A DNA stretch of 29,819 bases from assembly GCA_964447175.1 (NCBI GenBank), contig CAYURP010000032.1, positions 1 to 29,819 of the forward strand. Reading direction: 5' to 3'. Numbering within the stretch: the stretch's first letter is position 1; each line of letters begins with the position of its first letter. The stretch is from CAYURP01 sp964447175 (GTDB taxonomy: Bacteria > Zixibacteria > MSB-5A5 > SM23-73-2). This document shows, piece after piece, positions 1 to 8,117 of the stretch. A program made the position numbers and the translations under genes. The notes under the pieces are model-generated. The model saw only the letters and a program-made list of their open reading frames with translations, searched no databases and was not told the origin of the DNA.

Positions 1-65
1 GTAGTTTTTTAAAAGCAGATGACGTTCTCACGTTAATTACACTTGTTCATAATCAGCCCAAATGA

Positions 66-1754
66 TTGGTCATCAGTTCCAGCAGAGTAAATTGTAAAGG
101 AGAAGAGGATATTCTTAACAAAATAGACGGTCTTACAGAAAATATCAAGCAGGATCTGGGGATTTCCAGTGAACAAATAGCTAAAGATAGTGATAGGAAA
201 GTAGAAGAGATAACTACAAGTTCTCCCGAAGCATACAAGTATTACATACAGGGATGGCAAAATCAGATCCAAGGGCTCAATCCTCGCCAGACCATCAAAC
301 TAATGGAAAAAGCAATAGCAACAGATCCAAAATTTGCCATGGCATACAGGACTATGGCGAAGGCATATGGTGAACTCGGCCTATTTTCCAAAATGTGGAA
401 TTCACTACAAAAAGCATATGAGCTGAAACATAGACTGAGCCTTAGAGATTTCCTGTTAACCCAGGGAGAGCTCTGTAGTATGTCGGAGGAAACTTACGAT
501 AAAGCGATCGATTCATATAAAAAGCTGTTGAAGAATTATCCCTATGACTGGGATGCGAATCTTAATCTGGGGTTAATGTTCTGTTATGATTTGGAACAAT
601 GGGATAAAGCCATAGATAGATTTGAAGTACTCATCCAGAATAATGAAGTGAGTATTGAGCCCTATATAAGTCAAGCAGAAGCATATATGGCCAAAGGAAT
701 GTATAATAGGAGTAAAGAGATCCTGCAGAATTATCTCACAACCTTTCCAGAAGAAATCTGGATTCATGAGAGTATATCCAATCTCTATCTGTGTCAAGGG
801 AAATTAGACCTTGCCCTGATTGAAGCAGAGAGGGGTCTTTCTAAGAATCCATCCTCTGTTTCTCCCTTTCTTATGGGTGATATTTACTATTGTTCAGGTG
901 ATCTACCTGAAGCTGAAAAAGAATATAATAAGATGCTAAGGAGTCAGGAGCTAACCCCTAAGTATCACGCAGGTTTCAGGTTAGCAGCTTTATACTTATC
1001 CCAGGGGAAATTTGAGGAATCAAAAAAGATGCTGAGAAAAACAATAGCTCTAGCAGAAAATATTGGAGATGAGGAGCAGAAAATGTGGTCACGTTCTTAT
1101 TTAGCTCAAGTGCATCTGGCATCTGGAAAACCTAAGGCTGCTCTACAAGACTGGGAAACAGCAATGAGTATAGCGACTCAAGAAAATCTGGATTGGCCGC
1201 TTAGTTTGCATCTCAAAGGACTGATTTATCTTGGTATGAGGTCATTGGACAAAGCAGAAAGAACTACGGATGAGTTTAAAGAGGCACTCCAAAAAAGAAA
1301 GAACAAGAAGCTTATGAGGTATTACTATCATCTTCTGGGGAGTATAGAACTGGAAAAACAGAACTACCCCGAAGCTATTACACATCTTAATAAAGCCCTA
1401 TCCTTGTTACCCTTTCAACATTCACAATTAGACGATCATGCGATGTTCCTTTACCCGTTAGCTTCAGCATATGATATGGCAGGAGATTTGGAGAAAGCTC
1501 GGGAACAGTTTAAGAATATAACCCTTCTCACTACTGGCAGACTGTTTTACGGAGATGTTTTTGCCAAAAGCCTATACATGCTGGGAAAAATCTACCAGGA
1601 GAAAGGTAAGGAAGATGAGGCAATAAAACATTACGCTCGATTTATACAACTCTGGGAAAATGCGGATCCAGGGATCCCGGAACTTAAGGACGCAAAGGCG
1701 CAGCTTAAGGATTTAAGGTTCAAAAATAAAAAATTAGCGGAGATGGAGAATTGA
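66..1754 (+). CDS. TPR-repeat protein, 5'-truncated or interrupted (C-terminal part of a TolB-like/TPR protein)
   Basis: About eleven tetratricopeptide repeats run from residue 80 to the C-terminus, with recurring A-Y/L-G-A spacing such as LAALYLSQGKFEESKKMLRK and LLGSIELEKQNYPEAITHL. TPR arrays bind partner proteins, so no enzymatic role can be read. The first 60 residues (EEDILNKIDGLTENIKQDLG) resemble the linker found after the TolB/FlgO-like domain in proteins that often start with a kinase or adenylate-cyclase domain. The start is not natural: codon 66 is TTG directly after a TGA at 63-65, and no Shine-Dalgarno sequence is seen. Upstream of that TGA the same frame stays open to base 3 and reads SFLKADDVLTLITLVHN, which looks like the preceding part of the same protein. 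The CDS is therefore probably the distal part of a longer gene carrying a nonsense codon or sequence error. It ends at TGA 1752-1754. Confidence 0.8.
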   Translation: MVISSSRVNCKGEEDILNKIDGLTENIKQDLGISSEQIAKDSDRKVEEITTSSPEAYKYYIQGWQNQIQGLNPRQTIKLMEKAIATDPKFAMAYRTMAKAYGELGLFSKMWNSLQKAYELKHRLSLRDFLLTQGELCSMSEETYDKAIDSYKKLLKNYPYDWDANLNLGLMFCYDLEQWDKAIDRFEVLIQNNEVSIEPYISQAEAYMAKGMYNRSKEILQNYLTTFPEEIWIHESISNLYLCQGKLDLALIEAERGLSKNPSSVSPFLMGDIYYCSGDLPEAEKEYNKMLRSQELTPKYHAGFRLAALYLSQGKFEESKKMLRKTIALAENIGDEEQKMWSRSYLAQVHLASGKPKAALQDWETAMSIATQENLDWPLSLHLKGLIYLGMRSLDKAERTTDEFKEALQKRKNKKLMRYYYHLLGSIELEKQNYPEAITHLNKALSLLPFQHSQLDDHAMFLYPLASAYDMAGDLEKAREQFKNITLLTTGRLFYGDVFAKSLYMLGKIYQEKGKEDEAIKHYARFIQLWENADPGIPELKDAKAQLKDLRFKNKKLAEMEN

Positions 1755-2107
1755 GGTATCTGGCACTATTCATCCCCCCCAATTCAACCAAGAAAGGAAT
1801 CCTCTCCAGGAAAACTGTCGAGGTAACCCAATTCCGCAACCAACGAAAATAAGAAGATCCAGAACCCAAGTTAAGCCAGGCTTTGGCACTCAACTTGGCT
1901 ATCCCAGGCTGGGACAACCTGTGATACCTTTCCAGATTTGACCATAAGATTTTTGTTATTCTTTTTATCAGATAATAAATTAGATTATATTAAAGAGGAA
2001 TCTGGTTTAGCTTTTTATAATACCCGATAAATACTCAGATGACATTATTACAAAGATCGCTTGCAATTTGACGTAGTTTAGTTATATTTATTTTAAAGGA
2101 GGAAACT
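1755..2107. other. Intergenic region between the TPR gene and rpmB
   Basis: No convincing gene is present. A run of seven C at 1784-1790 belongs to the string TTCATCCCCCCC, which recurs at 26173-26184 and may be a repeat remnant. A short inverted pair, CAAGTT and AACTTG, lies around 1865-1895. From about 1930 the DNA becomes AT-rich and contains a perfect TATAAT at 2016-2021 without a good -35, then the rpmB promoter candidate. Confidence 0.5.
2061..2102 (+). promoter_or_regulatory. Candidate rpmB promoter and ribosome binding site
   Basis: TTGCAA at 2061-2066 and TATATT at 2083-2088 are separated by 16 bases, a plausible sigma-70 pair. The predicted transcript would start near 2095, giving a very short leader that is little more than the strong Shine-Dalgarno AAAGGAGG at 2095-2102. 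The upstream TATAAT at 2016-2021 is an alternative -10 element that would give an 80-base leader. Confidence 0.35.
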
Positions 2108-2353
2108 ATGGCTAAGGTTTGTGAGATATGTGGAAAAAAGCCCATGTTTGGACATAGTATTAGTCATGCCCATAATCTAACTAAAAGACGCTGGTCTCCT
2201 AATCTGCAAAGGGTAAGCGTTATTGTCGATGGGAAAAGAAAAAAGATCAGGGTATGCGCATCCTGCCTTAAATCGGGCAAGGTGCAGAAAGTTAACCGGT
2301 CCTCAGGGCAGAAAGCTTATACAACCGATAAAGCTTCTTCTCCGGCAGAATAA
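2108..2353 (+). CDS. rpmB: 50S ribosomal protein L28 (zinc-binding form)
   Basis: This 81-residue protein has the L28 core: GKKPMFGHSISHAHN, then TKRRWSPNLQRV, then a basic KRKKIRVCASCLKSGKV segment. It carries two CxxC pairs, C5/C8 and C50/C53, so it is the zinc-ribbon (C+) type; many bacteria also or instead have a C- paralogue used when zinc is scarce. Its role is assembly of the large ribosomal subunit. The start is the ATG at 2108, six bases after a strong AAAGGAGG. The last 15 residues (KAYTTDKASSPAE) are a hydrophilic tail. It stands alone on the plus strand and converges on the radical SAM gene 17 bases downstream; no strong terminator is visible between them, only a weak AT stem. Confidence in the family is very high. 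Confidence 0.96.
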   Translation: MAKVCEICGKKPMFGHSISHAHNLTKRRWSPNLQRVSVIVDGKRKKIRVCASCLKSGKVQKVNRSSGQKAYTTDKASSPAE

Positions 2354-2370
2354 CATATAAAGTAAAAAAG

Positions 2371-4032
2371 TTATATTCTTTCCGAAACTATCTTCTTTAC
2401 ATTTCGATATTCTCTGGTCAGATAACTTTTTTCTACTTCGGTTTCTATTATATCCCAGGGGAAGAATGTATTTAAATCCTTTTCCTGGAAAACAAACCTA
2501 TCGATATCTATTCCCACCCTGTGCCAGGCTTTGGCATACGGCAATCCTTCATTTAAATGATAGAAAAGTCCCAGGCCTACCTTCCTGTTGCCCATAGACA
2601 GAATTCCCTGAAGTATTGCCTGCCTTGTGCTTTTTTTATCCAGATGAATACCTCTTGAATTCTTGATCCCATCTTTTACGATCTTCAGCTTGGATTTCAA
2701 CTCCAATTCTTTGTTCATGGGAAACCACTGAAAAGGGGTATGAGCTTTGGGAACAAAAGGATTTATGGATAGGGTGATCTTTTTTCTTTTTTCACTCTTT
2801 TTGAAATATATATGACTGATATCTTTAACTAAAGCTGGTATCGTTTCTATATCTTCTTTTTTCTCAAAGGGAAGACCAATTATAAAATACAATTTCAGGT
2901 TAGAAAGATCAAATTCGGAGGCAATCCTGGCACATTCCAAGACATCTTCTCTATTTATGCCTTTGTTGATGATCCTCCACATCCTGGGTGTTGCTACCTC
3001 CGGGGCTATGGTCAGGCTTTTAAATCCTGAGTTAACTAGAATCTCAAGAAGTTTGTGACTTACCCTGTCCGCTCGAAAAGAGGAAATGCCGATTTTAAAA
3101 CCTCTCCGGTAAAGCTCAGAGGTTATCCTTTCAAGATCAGGCAGATCAGAAATCAGAGAGCCAACCAGACCAATGTTCTTCATATCCTTTGAATAATCTT
3201 CTGCTTGTTCTATAATGCTTTCGGAGGTGGAAAACCTGTAAGGTCTATAGATAAATCCTGCGGCACAAAACCTGCAGCCCCTTCTGCACCCCCTCCCCAC
3301 CTCCACCAGGAAGGAGTCCTTAAAATGAGTATAAGGCGATACTATCACCGAATAGGTTTGAGCTTCGTCAAGGTCAGCTTTGTTAGTTTTTATCCTCTGA
3401 GGAACATCCTTTCGGGGTGAGATATCTTTCAGCCATCCGTCTTTTTGATAAGTGGGGGTGTAAAATTGAGGTACATACACACCCTCGACCTTTGTCAACT
3501 CTAAAAGCATTTCCTCTTTTGTTAACCTGGAATCGAAGCATCTCAGATAGTTCTGGATAAATTGATCCAGGGTGGGCTCAGCTTCTCCGATAAAGATCAG
3601 GTCAAAGAAATCGGCCATAGTCTCAGGGTTTAATGTCAAAGCCACCCCACCTCCGATGACCAGAGGATATTTCTCATCCCTTTGACTTGATTTCAGAGGA
3701 ATACCTGAAAGTTGCAATAGCTTTAAGACGTTCAGGTAGTCTAACTCAAATGGAATTGAGAAAGCTATAACCGAGAAATTCCTCAGGGGAAGGTCTGATT
3801 CCAGGGTTCTCACTCCTTTTTGGGGATGATAATCAAACAGGAAAAATCTTTCGCAGAAGATCTCCTCCCTTTGATTGAAAAGCCTGTAAATAGTTTGAAA
3901 ACCGAGATTGGACATCCCCACCTCATAGGTGTTGGGAAACCCCAGGGCGAACCTGTGCTTAAACGATCTTTTATATATGGTTCCCTTTTCCTGAGAAAGT
4001 AGTTTTTCTCTTATTTTATCAAAACTAAACAT
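2371..4032 (-). CDS. B12-binding-type radical SAM protein (rSAM_fuse N-terminal part, TIGR03960-like)
   Basis: The 553-residue protein starts with a cobalamin-binding-like Rossmann region (residues about 25-165; GFPNTYEVGMSNLGFQ, VIGGGVALTLNPE) and continues with a radical SAM domain. The iron-sulfur motif is CRRGCRFC, with Cys249, Cys253 and Cys256 as the cluster ligands. The segment IIGLPFEKKEDI near residue 380 is typical of the SAM barrel. Family resemblance is to the uncharacterised radical SAM proteins often fused to a DUF2344 domain and linked by genomic context to RNA modification; here no DUF2344 part follows, so this is the stand-alone form. Substrate is unknown. The ATG at 4030-4032 has no visible Shine-Dalgarno sequence; the conserved N-terminus argues for it nonetheless. 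It converges with rpmB and is preceded by 224 non-coding bases with two palindromes. Confidence 0.85.
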   Translation of the reverse strand: MFSFDKIREKLLSQEKGTIYKRSFKHRFALGFPNTYEVGMSNLGFQTIYRLFNQREEIFCERFFLFDYHPQKGVRTLESDLPLRNFSVIAFSIPFELDYLNVLKLLQLSGIPLKSSQRDEKYPLVIGGGVALTLNPETMADFFDLIFIGEAEPTLDQFIQNYLRCFDSRLTKEEMLLELTKVEGVYVPQFYTPTYQKDGWLKDISPRKDVPQRIKTNKADLDEAQTYSVIVSPYTHFKDSFLVEVGRGCRRGCRFCAAGFIYRPYRFSTSESIIEQAEDYSKDMKNIGLVGSLISDLPDLERITSELYRRGFKIGISSFRADRVSHKLLEILVNSGFKSLTIAPEVATPRMWRIINKGINREDVLECARIASEFDLSNLKLYFIIGLPFEKKEDIETIPALVKDISHIYFKKSEKRKKITLSINPFVPKAHTPFQWFPMNKELELKSKLKIVKDGIKNSRGIHLDKKSTRQAILQGILSMGNRKVGLGLFYHLNEGLPYAKAWHRVGIDIDRFVFQEKDLNTFFPWDIIETEVEKSYLTREYRNVKKIVSERI

Positions 4033-4100
4033 AATTTACAGAAAAACCCATCTGCAAAGACCAGTTCGCAGGATAAGAGATGGGCTACCTGATTTAAGAG

Positions 4101-4126
4101 ATTGCCACGCCCTTCGGGCTCGCAAT
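4101..4126. repeat. Intergenic hairpin with TTCG loop
   Basis: ATTGC and GCCC on the left pair with GGGC and GCAAT on the right around a TTCG tetraloop, with a small internal bulge. The surrounding text (GAGATTGCCACG ... CGCAATGACA) resembles a dispersed intergenic palindrome seen in many environmental bacterial genomes. It lies between the radical SAM gene and the tricorn gene, which are both on the minus strand. Lack of a clean T-run makes a mobile palindrome more likely than a terminator. Confidence 0.55.
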
Positions 4127-4137
4127 GACATAGGGTA

Positions 4138-4161
4138 GACCAATCGCCTCCGCCATTGGTC
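4138..4161. repeat. Palindrome, family copy 1 (GACCAAT / ATTGGTC)
   Basis: GACCAAT (4138-4144) and ATTGGTC (4155-4161) form a perfect seven-base inverted repeat around a ten-base loop. The whole unit, including the following CAAA, aligns with the larger palindrome at 26193-26228, so the two appear to be copies of one dispersed repeat. Confidence 0.6.
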
Positions 4162-4256
4162 AAAGCATACTTTTCAAAGACTACGCACAAATTAAATAAG
4201 GAAAGTTAAATACAACATTTTAAGTTACTTAAAAATAGAATAAAATATAACAAAAT

Positions 4257-7200
4257 CTATTTCTTTATGGGATAGGTTGGTCTTTGAGGTAGCTTCTTAG
4301 GTTCTTCTTTTATCTTTTTCATAATTATCTCAATTGCTTTTTCTAGTTGAGGATCTTTTCCCTGAACCACCAGATCAGGTTTGTTATCCACTTCAATATC
4401 CGGGTCAACGCCGTAATTTTCCATTATCCATTCCCCCTCAAGTCCAAAAGGTGCGGTCTGGGGTGCGATAATATACCCTTTATCCACCAAACGTCCCACA
4501 TCATCAAATCCAACCACCCCACCCCAGCTTCTGGTTCCGACAATAGTTCCCAGCCCGTATTCCCTGAAATAATATGGAAAGTAATCGCCGTCAGAAGCGG
4601 AATAAGAATTGATAATGCAGACCATGTGACCATTAAATACCCTGTCCGGATAAGTCCAGTTAAATGGACCCCGGGATGCAGCCATACCTTTCAGAACCCG
4701 GCGCAGCCTCTCCAGAATCATCTGGGAGACGAAACCTCCCCCGTTGTACCGCACATCAATTATCAATCCTTCCTTGTCCACCTGAGCAAAGAAGGTTTTA
4801 GCGAACTCGTTCAGCCCTCCGCCTCCCATGTCAGGAAGAAATATATAACCCACTTTCCCGTTAGTTGCTTTCTCCACCTTCACCCTGTTAGTCTTAATCC
4901 AATTCAGCTCTCTTAAGTTGAATTCGCTTTTAATTGGCTTAACCTCCACCTCCCTGACACCATCTAAAGAGGGCTTGGAGTTAACTTTCAGGGTCACCGT
5001 TTGCCCCACAGTATTTTCAAAGGGAGCATAAGGATTCAGGGGATACTTAAGCAGCTGATCGTTCACAGCTATAAGGTATTCCCCTTCTTTTACCTGTATC
5101 CCGGGCTCGGTTAACGGTGACCTGAAGTTCTCCTTCCAGTTCTCGCCGGCTAAAATTCTTTTGATTTTATAAAAACCAGAAAGAGTGTCCGGCTCAAAAT
5201 CCACGCCCAGAAGTCCTGTTTGGATTAACTTAACTTCAGGTTTATCCCCACCTCCCACATAATCATGGGAACAGCAGAGCTCACCGATCATCTCCCCCAA
5301 GATATAAGTTAAGTCGTATCTATGTGCCACGTAAGGCACAAGCTGGCCATATCTTTCACGCATGAGGTTCCAGTCCACCCCGTGCATATTAGGATCGTAG
5401 AAGAAATCCCGCTGCCAGCGCCAGACCTCATTGAATATCTGTTCCCATTCCTTTTTGCGGTCGACTTTCATCTCCATCTGGGAAAGGTTCAGCTCCCCAT
5501 CACCCACCTTATGAGCACCAGGTTTAGCCTCGATGATTCCGTATTTTTTACCGCTCTTATAGATTATCTTTTTCCCGTCAAATGATAGATCATAATCATC
5601 GATTTCAGAGAGAAGCTCCTGTTCTTTTCTTTCTTCCATATCGAAAATGTGCAGGGTCTTTTTAGGTCTATCTCCGGTAAGAGTCCCGGTGGGATGGGAA
5701 AGATAAAAGATTTTCCCTTTGGCAGCTTTGAGGTTCTGATAATTGCCCGGACCTGTGGGCAATGCCACCACCCGATCTCCGATTCCCTCCAGGTCGATTT
5801 TGATCTCTTTTATTTCCTTCTCTTTTTTCTCCTTTGGTTTCTCTGTCTCCTCCTTTTCCTCTTTTATCTCCACTTCGTCGCTTTCCGGAGCTAAAGGGGA
5901 TGGAGTTCCAGCCTGCAAGGTTACTACATAAATCTGGGTCATCTCGTTGTAGGTGAAGTTGAAATCCATATTGCCTATTGCTGCATTGAAGTCGCGTCTG
6001 GATAAGAAGTAGAGGTACTTGCCTTCGGGATCAAAAACCGGTTCCCGATCATAGGTAAAATCTTCAGTTACTCTGAAAACCTTACCTTTTTCCACAGAAT
6101 ACAAAAACACTGAACACATCTGATTATCAGCTAACTTGACATAAGTCACCCATCTGCTGTCAGGGGACCAGGAATACTCCCTGATCCTCCAGACCAGACT
6201 GGAATCGATCAGACTAATCTTTTTTATTTCAATATCCACATAGAATAATTTGTAATTTTTATCTGCAAACAAAAGCTTTTTGCTGTCAGGTGACCATACA
6301 GGGAGGAACCGGTAAACGTGACCATCATTTGTAATCCGTATCTCCTTTCCCTTACCGTCTTGTGAAATTATATATAGCTCGTCCTCTCCGGTCTTATCCG
6401 AGATAAAAGCGATCCATTCTCCATCCGGAGACCAGACAGCGTTCTTTTCCTTTGAGCCTGAGCTGTTGGAGAGATTTCTGGTATTTCCTTTTTTCTCCGG
6501 GATGGTAAACACATCCCCCCGGGCCACTATAAGAGCTCGTTTAGCATCAGGAGAAACTGTAAAATCGGTAATGTAGTCGCTGACCGATTCGATCTCCGGT
6601 CGGGCAAGGACTGCATCATCTGGTATCTGCACTGCGATCTTTTTGGTCTGCTCCGTGGCAAGATCGAGAACGTAAAGATATCCCCCGTTTTCGTAGACTA
6701 TAGTCTCAGGACCTAAGCTGGGCCAGTTAACATCGAACTCCTGATGATCGGTTACCTTCTTTGTTTCTTTGGTTTTAAGATCATAACAGAATATGTTCAT
6801 AGTATGATCTCTATCAGAGCCAAAATAAATTTTGTCCTGGTGCCACATAGGATAAGTGTCTGTTCCTTCATAATCTGTTATTCTTTCGACTTCATTTTTC
6901 TTCAAATCATAGATCCAGATATCCTGAGCCAGACCTCCTTTATATCTTTTCCAGGTTCGGAAATTCCTGAAGATACGGTTGTATGCGATCTTATCGCCAT
7001 CCGGGGAAAAGCAGGTCAGACCACCTTCGGGCAAGGGCAGAACTTCGGGGAATCCTCCGTCTTTATGGATGGTGAAAAGCCTTTGAAACCATCCGTTATA
7101 GCTGTCCCTCCAGGACCTGAATAGGATCCTCTGGTTATCCGGATGCCAGCCCAAAACCATATCGTCGAATCCATGTCTTTCCGAGGTATTCTCAAAGCCC

Positions 7201-7523
7201 GGGTAAAAGGTGAGCCTTTTGGGCTCGCCCCCTTCGGACTGGATAACGTAGACATCGGTGTTCCCATCATATTGAGCAGTGAAGGCAATCCATTTACCAT
7301 CAGGGGAAAACTTGGGAAAAAGCTCCAGTCCCTGGTGAGTGGTCAGCCTACGGGCAATCCCGCCCTGGCTGGACACCAGCCACAAATCACCAGCATATAC
7401 AAAAACGATCTTATCCTTATGAATATCCGGAAATCTCATCAGCCTCCCCTCTTCGGCAAAAGCAGAGCTTGCCAAAATGAAACTGGATACTAACAAAACA
7501 AGTATGATTTTAAAACCACGCAT
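4257..7523 (-). CDS. Secreted tricorn-like S41 peptidase
   Basis: The protein has 1088 residues with a signal peptide (MRGFKIILVLLVSSFILASSAFA). Residues about 30-560 are two beta-propellers of TolB/WD40-like blades, with repeated FSPDGKWIAF and WSPDSK motifs. A charged linker rich in E and K (about 560-600) follows, then the tricorn core, a PDZ domain (about 795-880) and the C-terminal S41 catalytic domain. Expected tricorn catalytic residues are visible: SH in CCSHDYVGG, the serine of NSYSASDGD (about residue 977) and E in MENYGVDPD (about 1035). It probably degrades peptides in the periplasm or outside the cell. I chose the ATG at 7523 because AGGAGG lies 7 bases upstream and the signal peptide begins there; an in-frame ATG at 7568 has no such site. 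The gene is monocistronic by spacing. Confidence 0.93.
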   Translation of the reverse strand: MRGFKIILVLLVSSFILASSAFAEEGRLMRFPDIHKDKIVFVYAGDLWLVSSQGGIARRLTTHQGLELFPKFSPDGKWIAFTAQYDGNTDVYVIQSEGGEPKRLTFYPGFENTSERHGFDDMVLGWHPDNQRILFRSWRDSYNGWFQRLFTIHKDGGFPEVLPLPEGGLTCFSPDGDKIAYNRIFRNFRTWKRYKGGLAQDIWIYDLKKNEVERITDYEGTDTYPMWHQDKIYFGSDRDHTMNIFCYDLKTKETKKVTDHQEFDVNWPSLGPETIVYENGGYLYVLDLATEQTKKIAVQIPDDAVLARPEIESVSDYITDFTVSPDAKRALIVARGDVFTIPEKKGNTRNLSNSSGSKEKNAVWSPDGEWIAFISDKTGEDELYIISQDGKGKEIRITNDGHVYRFLPVWSPDSKKLLFADKNYKLFYVDIEIKKISLIDSSLVWRIREYSWSPDSRWVTYVKLADNQMCSVFLYSVEKGKVFRVTEDFTYDREPVFDPEGKYLYFLSRRDFNAAIGNMDFNFTYNEMTQIYVVTLQAGTPSPLAPESDEVEIKEEKEETEKPKEKKEKEIKEIKIDLEGIGDRVVALPTGPGNYQNLKAAKGKIFYLSHPTGTLTGDRPKKTLHIFDMEERKEQELLSEIDDYDLSFDGKKIIYKSGKKYGIIEAKPGAHKVGDGELNLSQMEMKVDRKKEWEQIFNEVWRWQRDFFYDPNMHGVDWNLMRERYGQLVPYVAHRYDLTYILGEMIGELCCSHDYVGGGDKPEVKLIQTGLLGVDFEPDTLSGFYKIKRILAGENWKENFRSPLTEPGIQVKEGEYLIAVNDQLLKYPLNPYAPFENTVGQTVTLKVNSKPSLDGVREVEVKPIKSEFNLRELNWIKTNRVKVEKATNGKVGYIFLPDMGGGGLNEFAKTFFAQVDKEGLIIDVRYNGGGFVSQMILERLRRVLKGMAASRGPFNWTYPDRVFNGHMVCIINSYSASDGDYFPYYFREYGLGTIVGTRSWGGVVGFDDVGRLVDKGYIIAPQTAPFGLEGEWIMENYGVDPDIEVDNKPDLVVQGKDPQLEKAIEIIMKKIKEEPKKLPQRPTYPIKK

Positions 7524-7660
7524 TAAAAAACCTCCTGAAAGTATTAGTAGTAGATTAACTTTTTCCATTTAATGAATTTATTTTTCAGAATCCTTATTGA
7601 GAAAGAATCTAATCAATTCAGATTGTTTTGCAACAAAAAATTATGACCATTATTATAACC

Positions 7661-7692
7661 ATTCAGAACCTAACCTAAGTTAGGTTCTGAAT
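7661..7692. repeat. Perfect 14-bp palindrome
   Basis: ATTCAGAACCTAAC (7661-7674) is exactly complementary to GTTAGGTTCTGAAT (7679-7692) around a CTAA loop. A degenerate half copy, TTAGGCTCTGAAT, follows near 7722-7734. No T-tract suits a terminator for either neighbour. Confidence 0.8.
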
Positions 7693-7792
7693 ATATCAAA
7701 TACCTCAACCGATAGGCAATCTTAGGCTCTGAATTAAATCAACTCTAAAGCTCAATTTGACTGAGATAAAAGGCTTGAGAGGTGAGAGGATA

Positions 7793-7818
7793 GATTGAAA
7801 AATCAAGTAATTTCAATC
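7793..7818. repeat. 8-bp inverted repeat
   Basis: GATTGAAA (7793-7800) pairs with TTTCAATC (7811-7818) around a ten-base loop. It is AT-rich and weaker than the neighbouring hairpins. Confidence 0.5.
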
Positions 7819-7870
7819 ATCTTTATGGGATTATTTTTTATGTGTTTTGTGAATACATCTTTATTGGAGT

Positions 7871-7888
7871 GTGAACCTTCAGGTTCAC
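7871..7888. repeat. 8-bp hairpin (GTGAACCT / AGGTTCAC)
   Basis: GTGAACCT and AGGTTCAC are perfectly complementary with two bases between them, or a seven-base stem with a TTCA loop. It is one of a row of hairpins, each of different sequence. Confidence 0.65.
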
Positions 7889-7908
7889 CATAAATTTTTT
7901 ATCAATGT

Positions 7909-7923
7909 GGGGCTAAATGCCCC
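7909..7923. repeat. GC-rich hairpin (GGGGC / GCCCC)
   Basis: GGGGC and GCCCC pair around TAAAT. With a wobble pair and an outer G-C the stem can extend to 7907-7925. Confidence 0.6.
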
Positions 7924-7960
7924 GCCTATGAGTTTTAAATCCTGAATATATATAATAATA

Positions 7961-7981
7961 GGAGCGGGATAAACCCGCTCC
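7961..7981. repeat. GC-rich hairpin (GGAGCGGG / CCCGCTCC)
   Basis: A perfect eight-base stem encloses ATAAA. It stands out sharply from the AT-rich DNA on both sides (TATATATAATAATA before it). Confidence 0.75.
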
Positions 7982-8025
7982 AAATTAGTTATTATCTATA
8001 TATAAGTATTAATCTTTAAAATTAG

Positions 8026-8058
8026 AAAACCGTCGGAGGGACTAGCTCCGACGGTTTT
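8026..8058 (-). terminator. Rho-independent terminator of the dcw operon
   Basis: AAAACCGTCGGAG (8026-8038) and CTCCGACGGTTTT (8046-8058) form a perfect 13-base stem with a seven-base loop. Read in the direction of ftsZ it ends in TTTTCTAATTTT, the expected uridine-rich tail, 58 bases after the ftsZ stop codon. It closes the whole minus-strand cluster. Confidence 0.85.
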
Positions 8059-8069
8059 CCATCCAGAGA

Positions 8070-8117
8070 AGCACTTTGTTTAGTTGTTACTGGTTAACAA
8101 TGAGCGCACAAAGTGCT
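8070..8117. repeat. Inverted repeat overlapping the ftsZ stop codon
   Basis: AGCACTTTGT (8070-8079) is complementary to ACAAAGTGCT (8108-8117), with an inner TTGTTA / TAACAA pair. It touches the last bases of ftsZ and precedes the terminator. It may protect the 3' end of the transcript, but this is inference. Confidence 0.6.

Larger units (their letters stand above)
7524..8115. other. Hairpin-rich intergenic region between ftsZ and the tricorn gene
   Basis: No ORF with coding character is seen in these 592 bases. They contain at least six separate inverted repeats, listed individually, ending with the terminator of the dcw operon. The left 100 bases must hold the tricorn promoter; on the minus strand a TTGCAA near 7630 is present but no convincing -10 pairs with it. 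Confidence 0.7.

Noticed and set aside
2068..2088. TTGACG with TATATT as rpmB promoter
   Set aside because: The spacer is only nine bases.
2354..2370. Bidirectional terminator between rpmB and the radical SAM gene
   Set aside because: Only a six-base AT-only stem can form; it is too weak to call.
5649..5931. Hydrophobic plus-strand frames rich in F, S and L opposite the tricorn linker
   Set aside because: They are produced by the complementary strand of lysine/glutamate codons in the linker.
7524..7568. Longer tricorn start at the ATG at 7568
   Set aside because: It has no ribosome site and puts 15 extra residues before a proper signal peptide that begins right after AGGAGG.
7661..8117. 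CRISPR-like array
   Set aside because: The hairpins differ in sequence and spacing; there is no direct repeat and no cas gene.
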